Part shown: positions 17,316-25,074 of the stretch, piece after piece
Layout of the letters: each line of letters begins with the position of its first letter
How positions within the stretch are numbered: position 1 is the stretch's first letter
NCBI GenBank assembly: GCA_947496535.1
Contig: CANMDE010000001.1
Span: 682,001 to 746,000 of the forward strand
Length of the DNA stretch: 64,000 bases
Direction: 5' to 3'
Source of the DNA: an uncultured Paracoccaceae bacterium
Lineage (GTDB): Bacteria > Pseudomonadota > Alphaproteobacteria > Rhodobacterales > Rhodobacteraceae
The notes under the pieces: model-generated
The model's database searches: none
What the model was told of the DNA's origin: nothing
Seen by the model: the letters and a program-made list of their open reading frames with translations, nothing else
Made by a program: the position numbers and the translations under genes

Positions 17316-18533
17316 CTAGACCAGCTGTTTCTGTAGATCGTAAGAGGCAGAACGGGCAGACTTACGTTGCGCGGCGGCAGCGTATATCGACAAGCTTTCT
17401 TCACTGGACCACCCCCCCATATACATCAATCCATCGAGTCTTAGGCGACGTTGGTGTGGGTCCTTGATTTCCAGCATTTTTTCGTAGGCGCGATTGAAAA
17501 AGGTGTGGCGTGCTCGATGCCAGCGGAAATCTATATTGGTGGCAACCTTTACTGACTTAGCTATCGCCTGTGCACTGCTCATCGACAACGGTGCGCCAGA
17601 TTTTGTTATTAGCAAGTAAGGATGAGAGAAGGAGGTTTTCTGATACCTCCGACCACTCTTTCTCTTCGCCCAGGCCCATCTCTCAGAACTACGGTAGATG
17701 TTGAACAGTTCAGGAAACCTAGAGTTCTGGAAATACTGCCCTAATTCGCGCCCGAGCGTCTTCGGTTTCGGAGCATTGGTGCCTCGCGGATCTGGTCCAT
17801 CAGCTCTGTGTTCTGTTCTCACCACTTCTAGATAAGGCTTACTCTCGCTTGGAAGATCTTGAACACGCAATGCGAGAATTTCTCCAATACGAAGTCCATA
17901 CTCAATTGCTAGCCGCCAAATCAGATAATTTCTAATACCGTTTTCTGCCTTCTGATCATCTTTTCGAAACGCTTGCTGCACAAAGAACCGTTCGATTTCA
18001 TCAACTTCGTCTGCGTCATAGTCTTTCGCTTGTCTGAATGTGCGCGTTGGCAAGACCGCGTGGGTGCTCCAGTTCTCATCTACAAGACTGAGCCGATGGC
18101 TCAATTCATCTGTGCCACACTCCTTGGCATGTAAGATTAACCATCTTGCAAATGCCTTCGCACCCAATGAAATGGCGTTTATTGTTTCGACTTGAATGTT
18201 GCTGACGCCGACGTTTTTCTTGCTTCTGTTATCGATTAACCAGTTTTTGAAGCTGAGCATATCCTCAACTCGCAAGTCGCCAGAAAGCATCCTCCGTGTT
18301 CGCACTGGATCTAATGCCTTGTCCGCCCAAGTCAGGAACGCTGCGCAATGCTCCATTTTTTTCTTGTAGGTGTTTGGGCTTATTGAGAGCTGTGTAGAGT
18401 AGGCTGCGTAGAGACCGCCTAGATGGTGAACCCTATTGGTGTCATCACTTACCAACACTGCCTGGATTCCTGGACCGAAACGCCTTGGGTTTGAGGGCAC
18501 TACGTAGACTCTTCGATAGTGGTATTGGCCCAT
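17316..18533 (-). CDS. Site-specific tyrosine recombinase, TnpA-like
   Basis: 405 residues. An N-terminal SAM-like DNA-binding domain (YSTQLSISPNTYKKKMEHCAAFLTWAD) precedes the catalytic domain with Arg in LAIEYGLRIGEILALRVQDL, FRWHRARHTFFNRAYEKM (HxxRH) and SIYAAAAQ with the nucleophile Tyr, after a GGWSSEESL box. It is the first gene of the recombinase operon; the upstream 60 bases have no obvious promoter but contain a short dyad. Likely the catalytic transposase partner of the other two. Confidence 0.85.
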   Translation of the reverse strand: MGQYHYRRVYVVPSNPRRFGPGIQAVLVSDDTNRVHHLGGLYAAYSTQLSISPNTYKKKMEHCAAFLTWADKALDPVRTRRMLSGDLRVEDMLSFKNWLIDNRSKKNVGVSNIQVETINAISLGAKAFARWLILHAKECGTDELSHRLSLVDENWSTHAVLPTRTFRQAKDYDADEVDEIERFFVQQAFRKDDQKAENGIRNYLIWRLAIEYGLRIGEILALRVQDLPSESKPYLEVVRTEHRADGPDPRGTNAPKPKTLGRELGQYFQNSRFPELFNIYRSSERWAWAKRKSGRRYQKTSFSHPYLLITKSGAPLSMSSAQAIAKSVKVATNIDFRWHRARHTFFNRAYEKMLEIKDPHQRRLRLDGLMYMGGWSSEESLSIYAAAAQRKSARSASYDLQKQLV

Positions 18534-18628
18534 AATCTGATCACTCCGTGGTTTTAAGCGGGACGAACGCTACGCTTGTGGTTCTGCTAGTTGATTAAGT
18601 TTTCCTTGATAATCTCCGCCAGCTGGCA

Positions 18629-18668
18629 ACCGTTTTGCGGGCGCATCTGGTCAGTTCTGCAAAACGGT
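18629..18668. repeat. 10-bp inverted repeat beside the recombinase operon
   Basis: ACCGTTTTGC (18629-18638) is the exact reverse complement of GCAAAACGGT (18659-18668), separated by 20 bases. It lies 96 bases upstream of the first recombinase gene, so it may be a recombinase binding site or an element end. Nothing identical was noticed at the other end. Confidence 0.35.
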
Positions 18669-18718
18669 ATTGTTCAGGCGCCCTTGCACAATCAGTTGTG
18701 TGCGTCATTGTTTATCCG

Positions 18719-19141
18719 TCAGCATGCTAACTCCATTTTCTTAACGAGCACTATCATTGGCGGGCAAAGCCCGCCTTGACATGGCTCGGTTGTCTGTGGG
18801 CTATTAGCTATCGACACCACAACGATAGCTTTTTTGACGGCCGCCGCCGCATCGCACTGTTGTGGCGGTTTTCTATTTTTGTCATCTGTGTTTCCTCTCT
18901 GATCATGATTGTTCGGGAGTCGCGCCAGGGGCAGATGCAACAGCTTTTCGACGGCTTGTGATTGGCGATTGCCAGAAACCACGCCTGAGATAGTGGAAGG
19001 CGTCAGCCGAAGATCTCTGAAAATCCTCGCCAAGCATGATTCGCTGCTCCGAGGGAGCGCGTTGATATGTTCTCTCTTGTTTGGTTCAGCGCCTATCATC
19101 GTGGTAAGTTTAAGCTCACAAGTGTGATGCAATAAGATCAT
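18719..19141 (-). CDS. Ner/Nlp-like helix-turn-helix protein, possibly degenerate
   Basis: Up to 140 residues; the more likely start is ATG at 19099 (MIGAEPNKREHINALPRSS). The segment SCLARIFRDLRLTPSTISGVVSGNRQSQAVEKLL reads as the Ner/Nlp-type DNA-binding domain found in mobile elements. After AVEKLL the sequence loses family resemblance and becomes low complexity (CDAAAAVKKAIVVVS), suggesting decay or a frameshift. It lies between the recombinase operon and an XRE gene. A regulator of the element is inferred. Confidence 0.4.
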   Translation of the reverse strand: MILLHHTCELKLTTMIGAEPNKREHINALPRSSESCLARIFRDLRLTPSTISGVVSGNRQSQAVEKLLHLPLARLPNNHDQRGNTDDKNRKPPQQCDAAAAVKKAIVVVSIANSPQTTEPCQGGLCPPMIVLVKKMELAC

Positions 19142-19480
19142 CTGCAGCGGCCAAGGGCAACAGAAATCTCTTCTAAGCTACTGATGTAAATAGTAAAAAT
19201 AACAATTTACTTTGCGGTGATAAGGCAGATGAGGCGATCGATGTTGTGCCTTGGTCAGCGTTGCAGGCAGCGTGATATTCGTGCCTTAGACTAATCACAC
19301 CACCATCGTAGACCGCTCAAGAAAGGAAGCGTTGGGCCGAATAGATCATGAGTGCTGATCGACACTGCCGTCCAACTGTAAGCCAGGTGCGACGCTCACC
19401 TTGGTAGCCTCAATCCCCAAATGGATTCGCGGTCGCGCTGCCAATTTGCGAATTGCTGACTTTGGGTTGCCGTGAGGCCT
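19142..19480. other. Gene-free stretch
   Basis: No open frame with credible composition and no strong hairpin or repeat is visible between the Ner-like and XRE genes. It contains the AT-rich 19185-19215. Confidence 0.4.
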
Positions 19481-19705
19481 TCAATCCTGAAGCAGCATCC
19501 AGGCGTCAACACCTAAACCAACAGCAACGCGATACAGGTTGTCGATCGAGATGTTTTGTTCAGAACGTTCGACTGCACTCAGGTACGTACGGTTCAGGCC
19601 GGCTTCCTCTGCCAGCCGTTCTTGTGACCAGCCGCGTTCCGCACGCAATTTTCGCATATTGCGGGCTAAAACATCTCTCAGGGGACTTTTGGGCGTTCTC
19701 TTCAC
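19481..19705 (-). CDS. XRE-family transcriptional regulator, single HTH domain
   Basis: 74 residues, almost entirely one HTH_3 domain: NMRKLRAERGWSQERLAEEAGLNRTYLSAVERSEQNISIDNLYRVAVGLGVDAW. The recognition helix and the SAVERSEQNISIDNLYR signature place it with the short Cro/CI-like regulators common in genomic islands and restriction/modification controllers. Start ATG at 19705 is the only reasonable one. It is divergent from the 19810 gene, with about 100 bases between that could hold its operator. Confidence 0.85.
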   Translation of the reverse strand: MKRTPKSPLRDVLARNMRKLRAERGWSQERLAEEAGLNRTYLSAVERSEQNISIDNLYRVAVGLGVDAWMLLQD

Positions 19706-19809
19706 ACATAAGTCTATTGAGGAACGCCGGTTTTAACTCTACCTGTTTTAACATACAATCGTGCGCGCCGTATTTGCGCGTGTCACGCCGGAAGGAAAGA
19801 CCAAAGAAG

Positions 19810-20040
19810 ATGACCAAACACCAAGACAACCTCGGCAAGCGTGATGTCGAGATAGAGAGGCATGACGACTTGACGCCACAGCTAAGCGACCGTCAAATCG
19901 CAGAGAGCTTAGACATACAAGCAAAGCTCTTAGCTGAGGCGTACTCAACCTGTGACGATGACAAGATAGACCAGGCCTTACTTACCGTTGGTGATGCCCG
20001 CAGCAGGCTACAAAACGGCATGTTCGATTGGATTCCTTAA
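19810..20040 (+). CDS. Small hypothetical acidic protein
   Basis: 76 residues if started at ATG 19810 (MTKHQDNLGKRDVEIERHDD), which has GGAAAGACCAAAG upstream; the frame is open further upstream, to 19453, but that part runs antisense over the XRE gene. The protein is hydrophilic and predicted helical (LSDRQIAESLDIQAKLLAEAYSTC). I do not recognise the family. It may be under control of the divergent XRE regulator. Confidence 0.5.
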   Translation: MTKHQDNLGKRDVEIERHDDLTPQLSDRQIAESLDIQAKLLAEAYSTCDDDKIDQALLTVGDARSRLQNGMFDWIP

Positions 20041-20114
20041 GCCCGCAGTTCGGTCGTTCGAGACGGATGGCGCTCCGCTGAAGCGAGAGCCTTTCGATCT
20101 CAACAGTTTGATTA

Positions 20115-20480
20115 TCAGTGCGTGCTTTGAAGTCCGGCCCGCACCCTGAAACGAAGCGCCGCCAAAGCTTGATCCACTTCCGCTAGAATCTCTGACTTCT
20201 TTTCAGGTTCAGTGGTTTGGAAGTCGCCTCCCACTTTGTACCACCGCGACCGTGACCTGGCCCAACCTTTGTCTGCATCAAGCGCCAGCAGCGGTGATGT
20301 TGTTACGTGTCGATCGACGATTTCCGGGTGATCGTCACAAATGCCGTAGAGACGGAAATGGTCAGACCATAGTTCCAGCCTCCAAGGATTGAGCGTCGGC
20401 GCATCCGCAATTTCTTGTTCTGTCGGACCAGCCTCGGCTGCTTCAAGCGCCGTCAGCATGTTTTCACGCGTTAAGTCCAT
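20115..20480 (-). CDS. DUF6634-like hypothetical protein
   Basis: 121 residues from ATG 20480 (MDLTRENMLTALEAAEAGP); the frame extends to 20558 but that stretch lacks similarity. The core WRLELWSDHFRLYGICDDHPEIVDRHVTTSPLLALD and GWARSRSRWYKVG fits the DUF6634 pattern I know from alphaproteobacterial islands. No catalytic motif or membrane segment is visible. It lies with a second conserved small protein (20680-20940), a pairing that recurs in such islands as I recall. Confidence 0.6.
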   Translation of the reverse strand: MDLTRENMLTALEAAEAGPTEQEIADAPTLNPWRLELWSDHFRLYGICDDHPEIVDRHVTTSPLLALDADKGWARSRSRWYKVGGDFQTTEPEKKSEILAEVDQALAALRFRVRAGLQSTH

Positions 20481-20679
20481 AACTATCCAATCGTGCAGTT
20501 CGTTAGGGCTTGATTGATCACAGCGGTCATAGACCGATTGACCTCCAATGTGCACCAACAGGACGAGGTGTCGAGGTCAGCATCAAACGCCTCAGCGCCT
20601 CAAACACAATTGAGGCTTTCAATGCTGACCTCAGACACAGAGAATATCAGATGCCTTAGGGCCGAATGGGTCCGAACAA

Positions 20680-20940
20680 TCACCAATAGTATTTATGCGG
20701 TTTGCGACTCAAGGGCCACACAAGACCATCAGGATCACTCCCCTTCAGTAGTTCTCGCTCCTGCTTCCCTTCTATACGCCGTCGTGGGCGCGTGTGGTAT
20801 AGTTTGTCGTGCGAACGCGGATAGTTCTGGAGCCAGCGCAGCTCTTCAATTTGCGGCTCCAAACGCCGCTCCAGCCCCTTGGATGAGTAACCTTTGTTTC
20901 GACCGGCCAGACGGGATCGCTTTCGTTTGTAGTGGGCCAT
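20680..20940 (-). CDS. Small basic conserved hypothetical protein
   Basis: 86 residues from ATG 20940 (MAHYKRKRSRLAGRNKGYS), with AAAGG nine bases upstream. It is very basic and ends with the characteristic PLSRKPHKYYW, preceded by HTRPRRRIEGKQERELLKG. I recognise this pattern from small uncharacterised alphaproteobacterial proteins near plasmid or island genes; nucleic-acid binding is plausible from charge only. Confidence 0.6.
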   Translation of the reverse strand: MAHYKRKRSRLAGRNKGYSSKGLERRLEPQIEELRWLQNYPRSHDKLYHTRPRRRIEGKQERELLKGSDPDGLVWPLSRKPHKYYW

Positions 20941-21181
20941 GATACGGCCTTTCATGCAGTTTCTTTACTACATGGCGATCTCCAATTCTGTTCATTCCAA
21001 GCCGTCGTGGTCAGCCGATCTGGCTACATCGGTGTGAAAAATTATACAAGAGAATGTTTCTTCACCAGCCACTCACCGACATAGTCGGAGAAAGTGGTTG
21101 ACTGACAACTCAAAGCTGGCCAGCGCTTGACTTAAATGTTCACTTAATGTTCTTTCGGCGGTTTGATGTAGTGAGTATGCA

Positions 21182-22174
21182 ATGGTCCGACGCTCCACCC
21201 CGCAAAAACGGATTGATGAGTTGGCCTTCCCGGTCAGGGTCAGGTTTGCAGTGCCCGAGCGTGGGTTCGGCATGCGCTTGGACGCGATCCACGCCTGGCT
21301 CAGAACCGAAGTCGGGATGGGCTTCTACGCCGTGTATTCGTCCAGAGGCCTCGCAACAGATGCGTTGGGGGTCTACCTGCGCGATATTGAGAGTGCTCGG
21401 GCACTCATCACGGCCTTTCCAGACCTGATACTTGCTGACGGGACCGAATGCCGCGCCTATACTTCCCCTGTCCACGACGGTGCGTGGCGCAGTGATGAGT
21501 TATTGGGTGTGTGCAATCTTTATTCGATGACGAAGGGCCAGGACGCGATCCGTGCGCTCTTTGATGGTCTTGACGACAAAACGGGCAATCTGCCGCCGCT
21601 GACGGGCGTATATCCAGACTACATGGCGCCAGTCGTCAGCAACGGCGACACAGGACCAGTCCTGTCGATGATGCGATGGGGGATGCCGTCACCTGCTTTT
21701 GCCCTGAAAGGCAAGAAGACGGACCGGGGCGTGACAAACATTCGCAACACGAAGTCCCCGCATTGGCGCAGGTGGTTTGGCATTAAACACCGCTGCGTCG
21801 TCCCGTTCACTTCGTTTTCAGAGCCACACAATCAGATTGGTAAGCCTTCAGAGCCCGTGTGGTTTGCCCTGTCCGAAGATCGACCAATCGCGTTCTTTGC
21901 CGGCATCTGGACAGAGTGGACATCAGTGCGAAAGTTGAAAGACGGTGAGACCACGGACAATCTGTTTGGGTTTCTGACGACCGAGGCAAATGCAGATGTC
22001 GGCGCGATCCATCCGAAAGCGATGCCCGTTGTTCTCACATCCATGGAAGAGGTTGATCGTTGGTTGCAGGCGGGTGTGGATGAAGCGCTGTTGCTGCAGC
22101 GACCGCTAGCAGATGGACTTCTGCGCATTGTAGAACGCGGCATGCCGCAAGACATCTCTGGGACTTCAATCTAA
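21182..22174 (+). CDS. SRAP (YedK/HMCES-type) peptidase domain with in-frame N-terminal extension
   Basis: 330 residues as one open frame. Residues 111-330 are an SRAP domain: CNLYSMTKGQDAIRAL, RWGMPSPAF, TNIRNTKSPHWRRWF, HRCVVPFTSFSEP and the late IHPKAMPVVLT with the active-site His. SRAP proteins shield abasic sites by crosslinking through the Cys that must be residue 2 after Met removal. Here that Cys follows a GTG codon (21509), so the functional protein may start there (221 residues). Residues 1-109 (MVRRSTPQKRIDELAFPVRVR and GLATDALGVYLRDIESARAL) resemble a separate small conserved protein, with no stop between them. Translation from 21182 would bury the Cys. Confidence 0.8.
   Translation: MVRRSTPQKRIDELAFPVRVRFAVPERGFGMRLDAIHAWLRTEVGMGFYAVYSSRGLATDALGVYLRDIESARALITAFPDLILADGTECRAYTSPVHDGAWRSDELLGVCNLYSMTKGQDAIRALFDGLDDKTGNLPPLTGVYPDYMAPVVSNGDTGPVLSMMRWGMPSPAFALKGKKTDRGVTNIRNTKSPHWRRWFGIKHRCVVPFTSFSEPHNQIGKPSEPVWFALSEDRPIAFFAGIWTEWTSVRKLKDGETTDNLFGFLTTEANADVGAIHPKAMPVVLTSMEEVDRWLQAGVDEALLLQRPLADGLLRIVERGMPQDISGTSI
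21509..21511 (+). other. Probable internal GTG start of the SRAP protein
   Basis: GTG directly precedes TGC (Cys) AAT CTT TAT, the position where SRAP proteins normally have Met-Cys-Asn. The upstream bases (GATGAGTTATTGGGT) give only a weak ribosome site. Confidence 0.6.
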
Positions 22175-22322
22175 TGTCCGGTATTTCGGGTGCTTGCCAT
22201 TGGCTGGCAGGTGGCAATGCTGCCACGCCCCCTTCTGATCCAGACTTTCGCTGCCAACGCGAAGGTGGATGTCTGACGAACTCACAGTCTGCGGGACTAT
22301 TCAGCCGTTCATTGGATCCAAC

Positions 22323-22748
22323 TCAATGTCCGCTTTGGCCCGCTCGGTCCTCGCCAAAGCCATCTTGCATGAGTGAGTCCAGCATCGGACAGGCCGCAGT
22401 CCCTTCGTCACAATTCGAGGACAGGCTCAGAAGTGCTTCGCGGAGTCGGGTCAGATTTTCGATCTTGGCGTTGATTTCATCCAGATGATTTTCCGCCAAC
22501 GTCTTCACCTCACCGCAACTTCGATCATCTTGTTCAGTCAGCGACAGGAAGGTCTGGATGATTGAGATTGGGAAACCCAAGTCTCGACATCGCCGAACGA
22601 ACCTCAATTTCGCAATTTCATTCGAAGAATATAGCCTGCGTCCTCCCGCCGACCGCCCCGGCTTTGGCACAATGCCCATCCGTTCATAGTATCGGATCGT
22701 TTCGATGTTCACGCCGCTTTGTTCTGACGCCTTGCCAATGGTGAACAT
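22323..22748 (-). CDS. merR: MerR-family regulator of the mer-type transport genes
   Basis: 141 residues from ATG 22748 (MFTIGKASEQSGVNIETIRYYERMGI), with GGAGCAAGC upstream. The winged HTH is at residues 1-70, followed by the dimer helix and cysteines at DRSCGE, SNCDEGTAAC, which match the three-Cys mercury pattern except that six rather than the usual eight residues separate the last two. It is divergent from merT and overlaps its own operator at 22759-22775. Mercury or another thiophilic metal is the likely ligand. Confidence 0.82.
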   Translation of the reverse strand: MFTIGKASEQSGVNIETIRYYERMGIVPKPGRSAGGRRLYSSNEIAKLRFVRRCRDLGFPISIIQTFLSLTEQDDRSCGEVKTLAENHLDEINAKIENLTRLREALLSLSSNCDEGTAACPMLDSLMQDGFGEDRAGQSGH

Positions 22749-22753
22749 TTTGC

Positions 22754-22784
22754 TTGCTCCTGTAGCCACTACAGGAACTAAAAC
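22754..22784 (+). promoter_or_regulatory. MerR operator/promoter with 19-bp spacer
   Basis: The dyad CCTGTAG-CCA-CTACAGG (22759-22775) has perfect 7-bp arms. It lies between a -35-like TTGCTC (22754-22759) and a -10-like TAAAAC (22779-22784), a 19-base spacer typical of MerR-activated promoters. The predicted transcript would start at or near the merT ATG (22791), so merT may be leaderless. Confidence 0.7.
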
Positions 22785-22790
22785 CGCAGA

Positions 22791-23177
22791 ATGCACGTGA
22801 ACGCAAATCAACAAACAACGACTGAACCCGGCGCAGCTGCGCGGCTGGTCATGCCAATCGCGACACTTCTCGCATTGTTATCGGCTTCATGCTGTGTGTT
22901 GCCAATCGGGCTGTCAATCATCGGTCTTGGCGGCGCATGGCTCACCTTGCTTGGACCATTCATCGCGTATCGGGGGTTCATCCTTGTTGCCGTCGCCATT
23001 GCGCTCATTTGGGCATGGTATCGCGTGATATGGCCAAAGGCGTGCGCAAGGCGTAGGCGATCCGCTGTCCTCTGGGCGTCCTTCGCCACCATTGCCTTCT
23101 TGGTCGCGCTGTCATCCCCATATTGGGAAGCTTCAGCGCAACGGTTCATGTGGGATTTGTGGAGATCGGCCCGATGA
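22791..23177 (+). CDS. merT: Mercuric transport protein MerT-like
   Basis: 128 residues with three membrane helices. The first helix has the metal-binding pair in LSASCCVLPIGLSIIGLGGAWL, and the second loop has PKACARRRR with only one Cys where MerT usually has a pair. MerT brings Hg(II) through the inner membrane to the cytosolic reductase. Its TGA overlaps the merF ATG (ATGA), a coupled arrangement. No merP or merA is present nearby, so detoxification would need a reductase elsewhere or a different ion. Confidence 0.8.
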   Translation: MHVNANQQTTTEPGAAARLVMPIATLLALLSASCCVLPIGLSIIGLGGAWLTLLGPFIAYRGFILVAVAIALIWAWYRVIWPKACARRRRSAVLWASFATIAFLVALSSPYWEASAQRFMWDLWRSAR

Positions 23178-23383
23178 AGAACAAACTACTAGCATTTGGC
23201 GTTGGCGGTACGGTCTTAGCGATACTTTGCTGCTTCACACCGTTGTTGCCGATTGTGCTGACGGCACTTGGTCTGACTGGCCTGCTTGGCATTCTCTATA
23301 ACGATGCCGTTTTGCTGCCGATTTTGGCAGGTTTTCTTATACTGACGGGGTACGCACTATGGCGACAGAAGCAACAAAACTAG
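23174..23383 (+). CDS. merF: Mercury transport protein MerF-like
   Basis: 69 residues from ATG 23174, overlapping the merT stop; upstream TTG at 23123 would extend it without gain. Two membrane helices contain the vicinal pair LAILCCFTPLLPIVLTALG that defines MerF. MerF is a compact mercury importer that can replace MerT. The gene overlaps the following GDCCVxC gene by 25 bases in a different frame, so the three are a translationally linked unit. Confidence 0.8.
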   Translation: MKNKLLAFGVGGTVLAILCCFTPLLPIVLTALGLTGLLGILYNDAVLLPILAGFLILTGYALWRQKQQN

Positions 23384-23583
23384 TCTTGGAATCCACGCTG
23401 ACCTGTCCATCCTGCGGGCATGACGAGACGGAAACCATGCCCACCGACGCCTGCCAGTGGTTCTATGAGTGCAAGTCCTGTCAGACAGTATTGAAACCGC
23501 TCGAAGGCGACTGTTGTGTGTACTGTTCATACGCAACGGTGCCGTGTCCCCCTATTCAAGAAGGCAATTCGTGCTGCGCATAG
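23359..23583 (+). CDS. GDCCVxC-domain zinc-ribbon protein
   Basis: 74 residues. A zinc-ribbon-like CPSCGHDETETMPTDACQWFYECKSC leads to GDCCVYCSYATVPCPP, the family signature. In some species the first of these cysteines is selenocysteine; here all are Cys. The family is commonly found directly after mer transport genes. Its role in metal binding is inferred from 12 cysteines in 74 residues. Confidence 0.8.
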   Translation: MATEATKLVLESTLTCPSCGHDETETMPTDACQWFYECKSCQTVLKPLEGDCCVYCSYATVPCPPIQEGNSCCA

Positions 23584-23703
23584 CGGACTCTAGTCACATC
23601 GCAGCAATTCACGGTGGAAAGCACAAGCCGCGGCTGTGCTGCGGTTGGGTCGACATTTTAGTTGTCGTGTAGGACAGGTGCGATCATAGGATCGAACCGC
23701 TAC

Positions 23704-25074
23704 CTATACTTCGAACGTGATTAGAAACTCGGTGCCAATCATGCTGTCCTGGATGGTAATTGAAGCACCGTGCATTTCTGCAATGGCTTTCGCAAGGGTC
23801 AGCCCCAAACCGTTCCCTGCAGAGCTTCTGCTGCTATCGGTGCTGACAAATCGTTCAAAGACCCGTTGTCGGTCTTCTGGCATGATACCGGGGCCATCGT
23901 CTGCCACGCTCGCTTGTATCTGTCCGTTGCTAAACTTCGTTGAAACGGTAATTGACGCGCCGTTGGGGCAGTAGCGAAGCGCGTTCTCAACTAGGTTGGC
24001 GAACAACTGGGTCAGCATGTTGGCGTCACCCTGAATTTGGACTGGTGACGAACCAGGCGCAAATGTCAGCTTCTGAGCTTTATCTTCGGCTGCTGGCTCA
24101 TACAGATCGATCACATTTTCAATGACTTCATTCATATCCACTTCATCAAAACGGGCACGCCGATCTTGTGCCTCAATCTGCGCGATGCGTAGCAGCGCGT
24201 TGAAGGTTCCAATGATCCCCTCGACTTGTTGAAGAGCGCCATCAACGTCGTCACCAATTGCGACATCGCTGTCTCGCATCATCTCCAGTCGCTGCCGCAG
24301 TCTTTGTAGTGGGGTCCGAAGATCATGGGCGATATCGTTCGATATTTGCTCCTGACTTTCCAGCAAACGCTTCAACTGGTCCAAAGCGGCATTGATGCCT
24401 GTCGATATCCGCGACAGGTCATCATTTTCATTGTGGTGACGTGGAACGCGGGCGCTAAGGTCACCCTTTGAGGCAAGCGCCAAAGTCTGAGATATCTCGG
24501 AAATCCGTCCTTCGGTCGCTTGTCCCACCCGGACACCGAGCAACAGTCCCAAACCGACAACAACAAGATAGCCAACACCCAGCGCGATGCCGACCGCCTC
24601 CATGACTTCTGCGACAATGTGGTTGCCGGAGCCTTGGAAGAGTGTGTACGTGCCAATCTGGTCCCGGCGCATCCAATACCCCGCAACCTCTTCGTCAATA
24701 GGTGTTCTGAGTTCGAGAGCATCAGCCTCAAAAAACGAACTGACATCATCAGACAGGATCGTCACGATGTTACCCGCGACAATACCTCCTTGCGCATCTT
24801 GAAGCTGATATATCCGTGTGTTTTCGAAACTGACGTCGGCCAGCGCTGCGATGCGAGTTTGCAGTCCTGCTTCCCCTTGCTCATCATAGATGGCTGCAAA
24901 AGTCCCGGCATCCCCCCGCATTTGGTCAGACACCCAATCCCGCACCTCAAAATCGGTAAACCAGTAGGCCGCAACAAAGACGAGTGCGGACAGTACGGCA
25001 TAGAGCATCGAAAACTGGAGAGACAGTCGAACAGACGTTCGCAACGAGCGGAAGCGGTTTCGCACATCATACAT
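23704..25074 (-). CDS. HAMP-containing sensor histidine kinase
   Basis: 456 residues: N-terminal helix at about 18-40, periplasmic loop to about 160, second helix about 165-190, HAMP (QATEGRISEISQTLALASKGDLSARVP), dimerisation box NDIAHDLRTPLQRLRQRLEMM with the phospho-His, and ATPase boxes QLFANLVENALRYCPNGA, DDGPGIMPEDRQRVFERF and GNGLGLTLAKAIAEMHG. It follows and overlaps the response regulator gene, so they form a two-component pair. The signal is not evident; divergent phosphoesterase genes and adjacent metal genes suggest envelope or metal stress. Confidence 0.92.
   Translation of the reverse strand: MYDVRNRFRSLRTSVRLSLQFSMLYAVLSALVFVAAYWFTDFEVRDWVSDQMRGDAGTFAAIYDEQGEAGLQTRIAALADVSFENTRIYQLQDAQGGIVAGNIVTILSDDVSSFFEADALELRTPIDEEVAGYWMRRDQIGTYTLFQGSGNHIVAEVMEAVGIALGVGYLVVVGLGLLLGVRVGQATEGRISEISQTLALASKGDLSARVPRHHNENDDLSRISTGINAALDQLKRLLESQEQISNDIAHDLRTPLQRLRQRLEMMRDSDVAIGDDVDGALQQVEGIIGTFNALLRIAQIEAQDRRARFDEVDMNEVIENVIDLYEPAAEDKAQKLTFAPGSSPVQIQGDANMLTQLFANLVENALRYCPNGASITVSTKFSNGQIQASVADDGPGIMPEDRQRVFERFVSTDSSRSSAGNGLGLTLAKAIAEMHGASITIQDSMIGTEFLITFEV

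Larger units (their letters stand above)
13077..18533 (-). mobile_element. Tn554-like recombinase-trio module
   Basis: Five tightly packed minus-strand frames encode, in transcription order, a 405-residue tyrosine recombinase, a 536-residue tyrosine recombinase, a third large recombinase split in two frames, and a 167-residue coiled-coil/HTH-like protein. Gaps are two bases or overlaps. The content parallels tnpA-tnpB-tnpC of Tn554-type elements, which transpose with site preference without making long target duplications. The segment is visibly AT-richer than the flanks. The exact ends were not found; no matching direct repeats were convincing. Confidence 0.75.
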
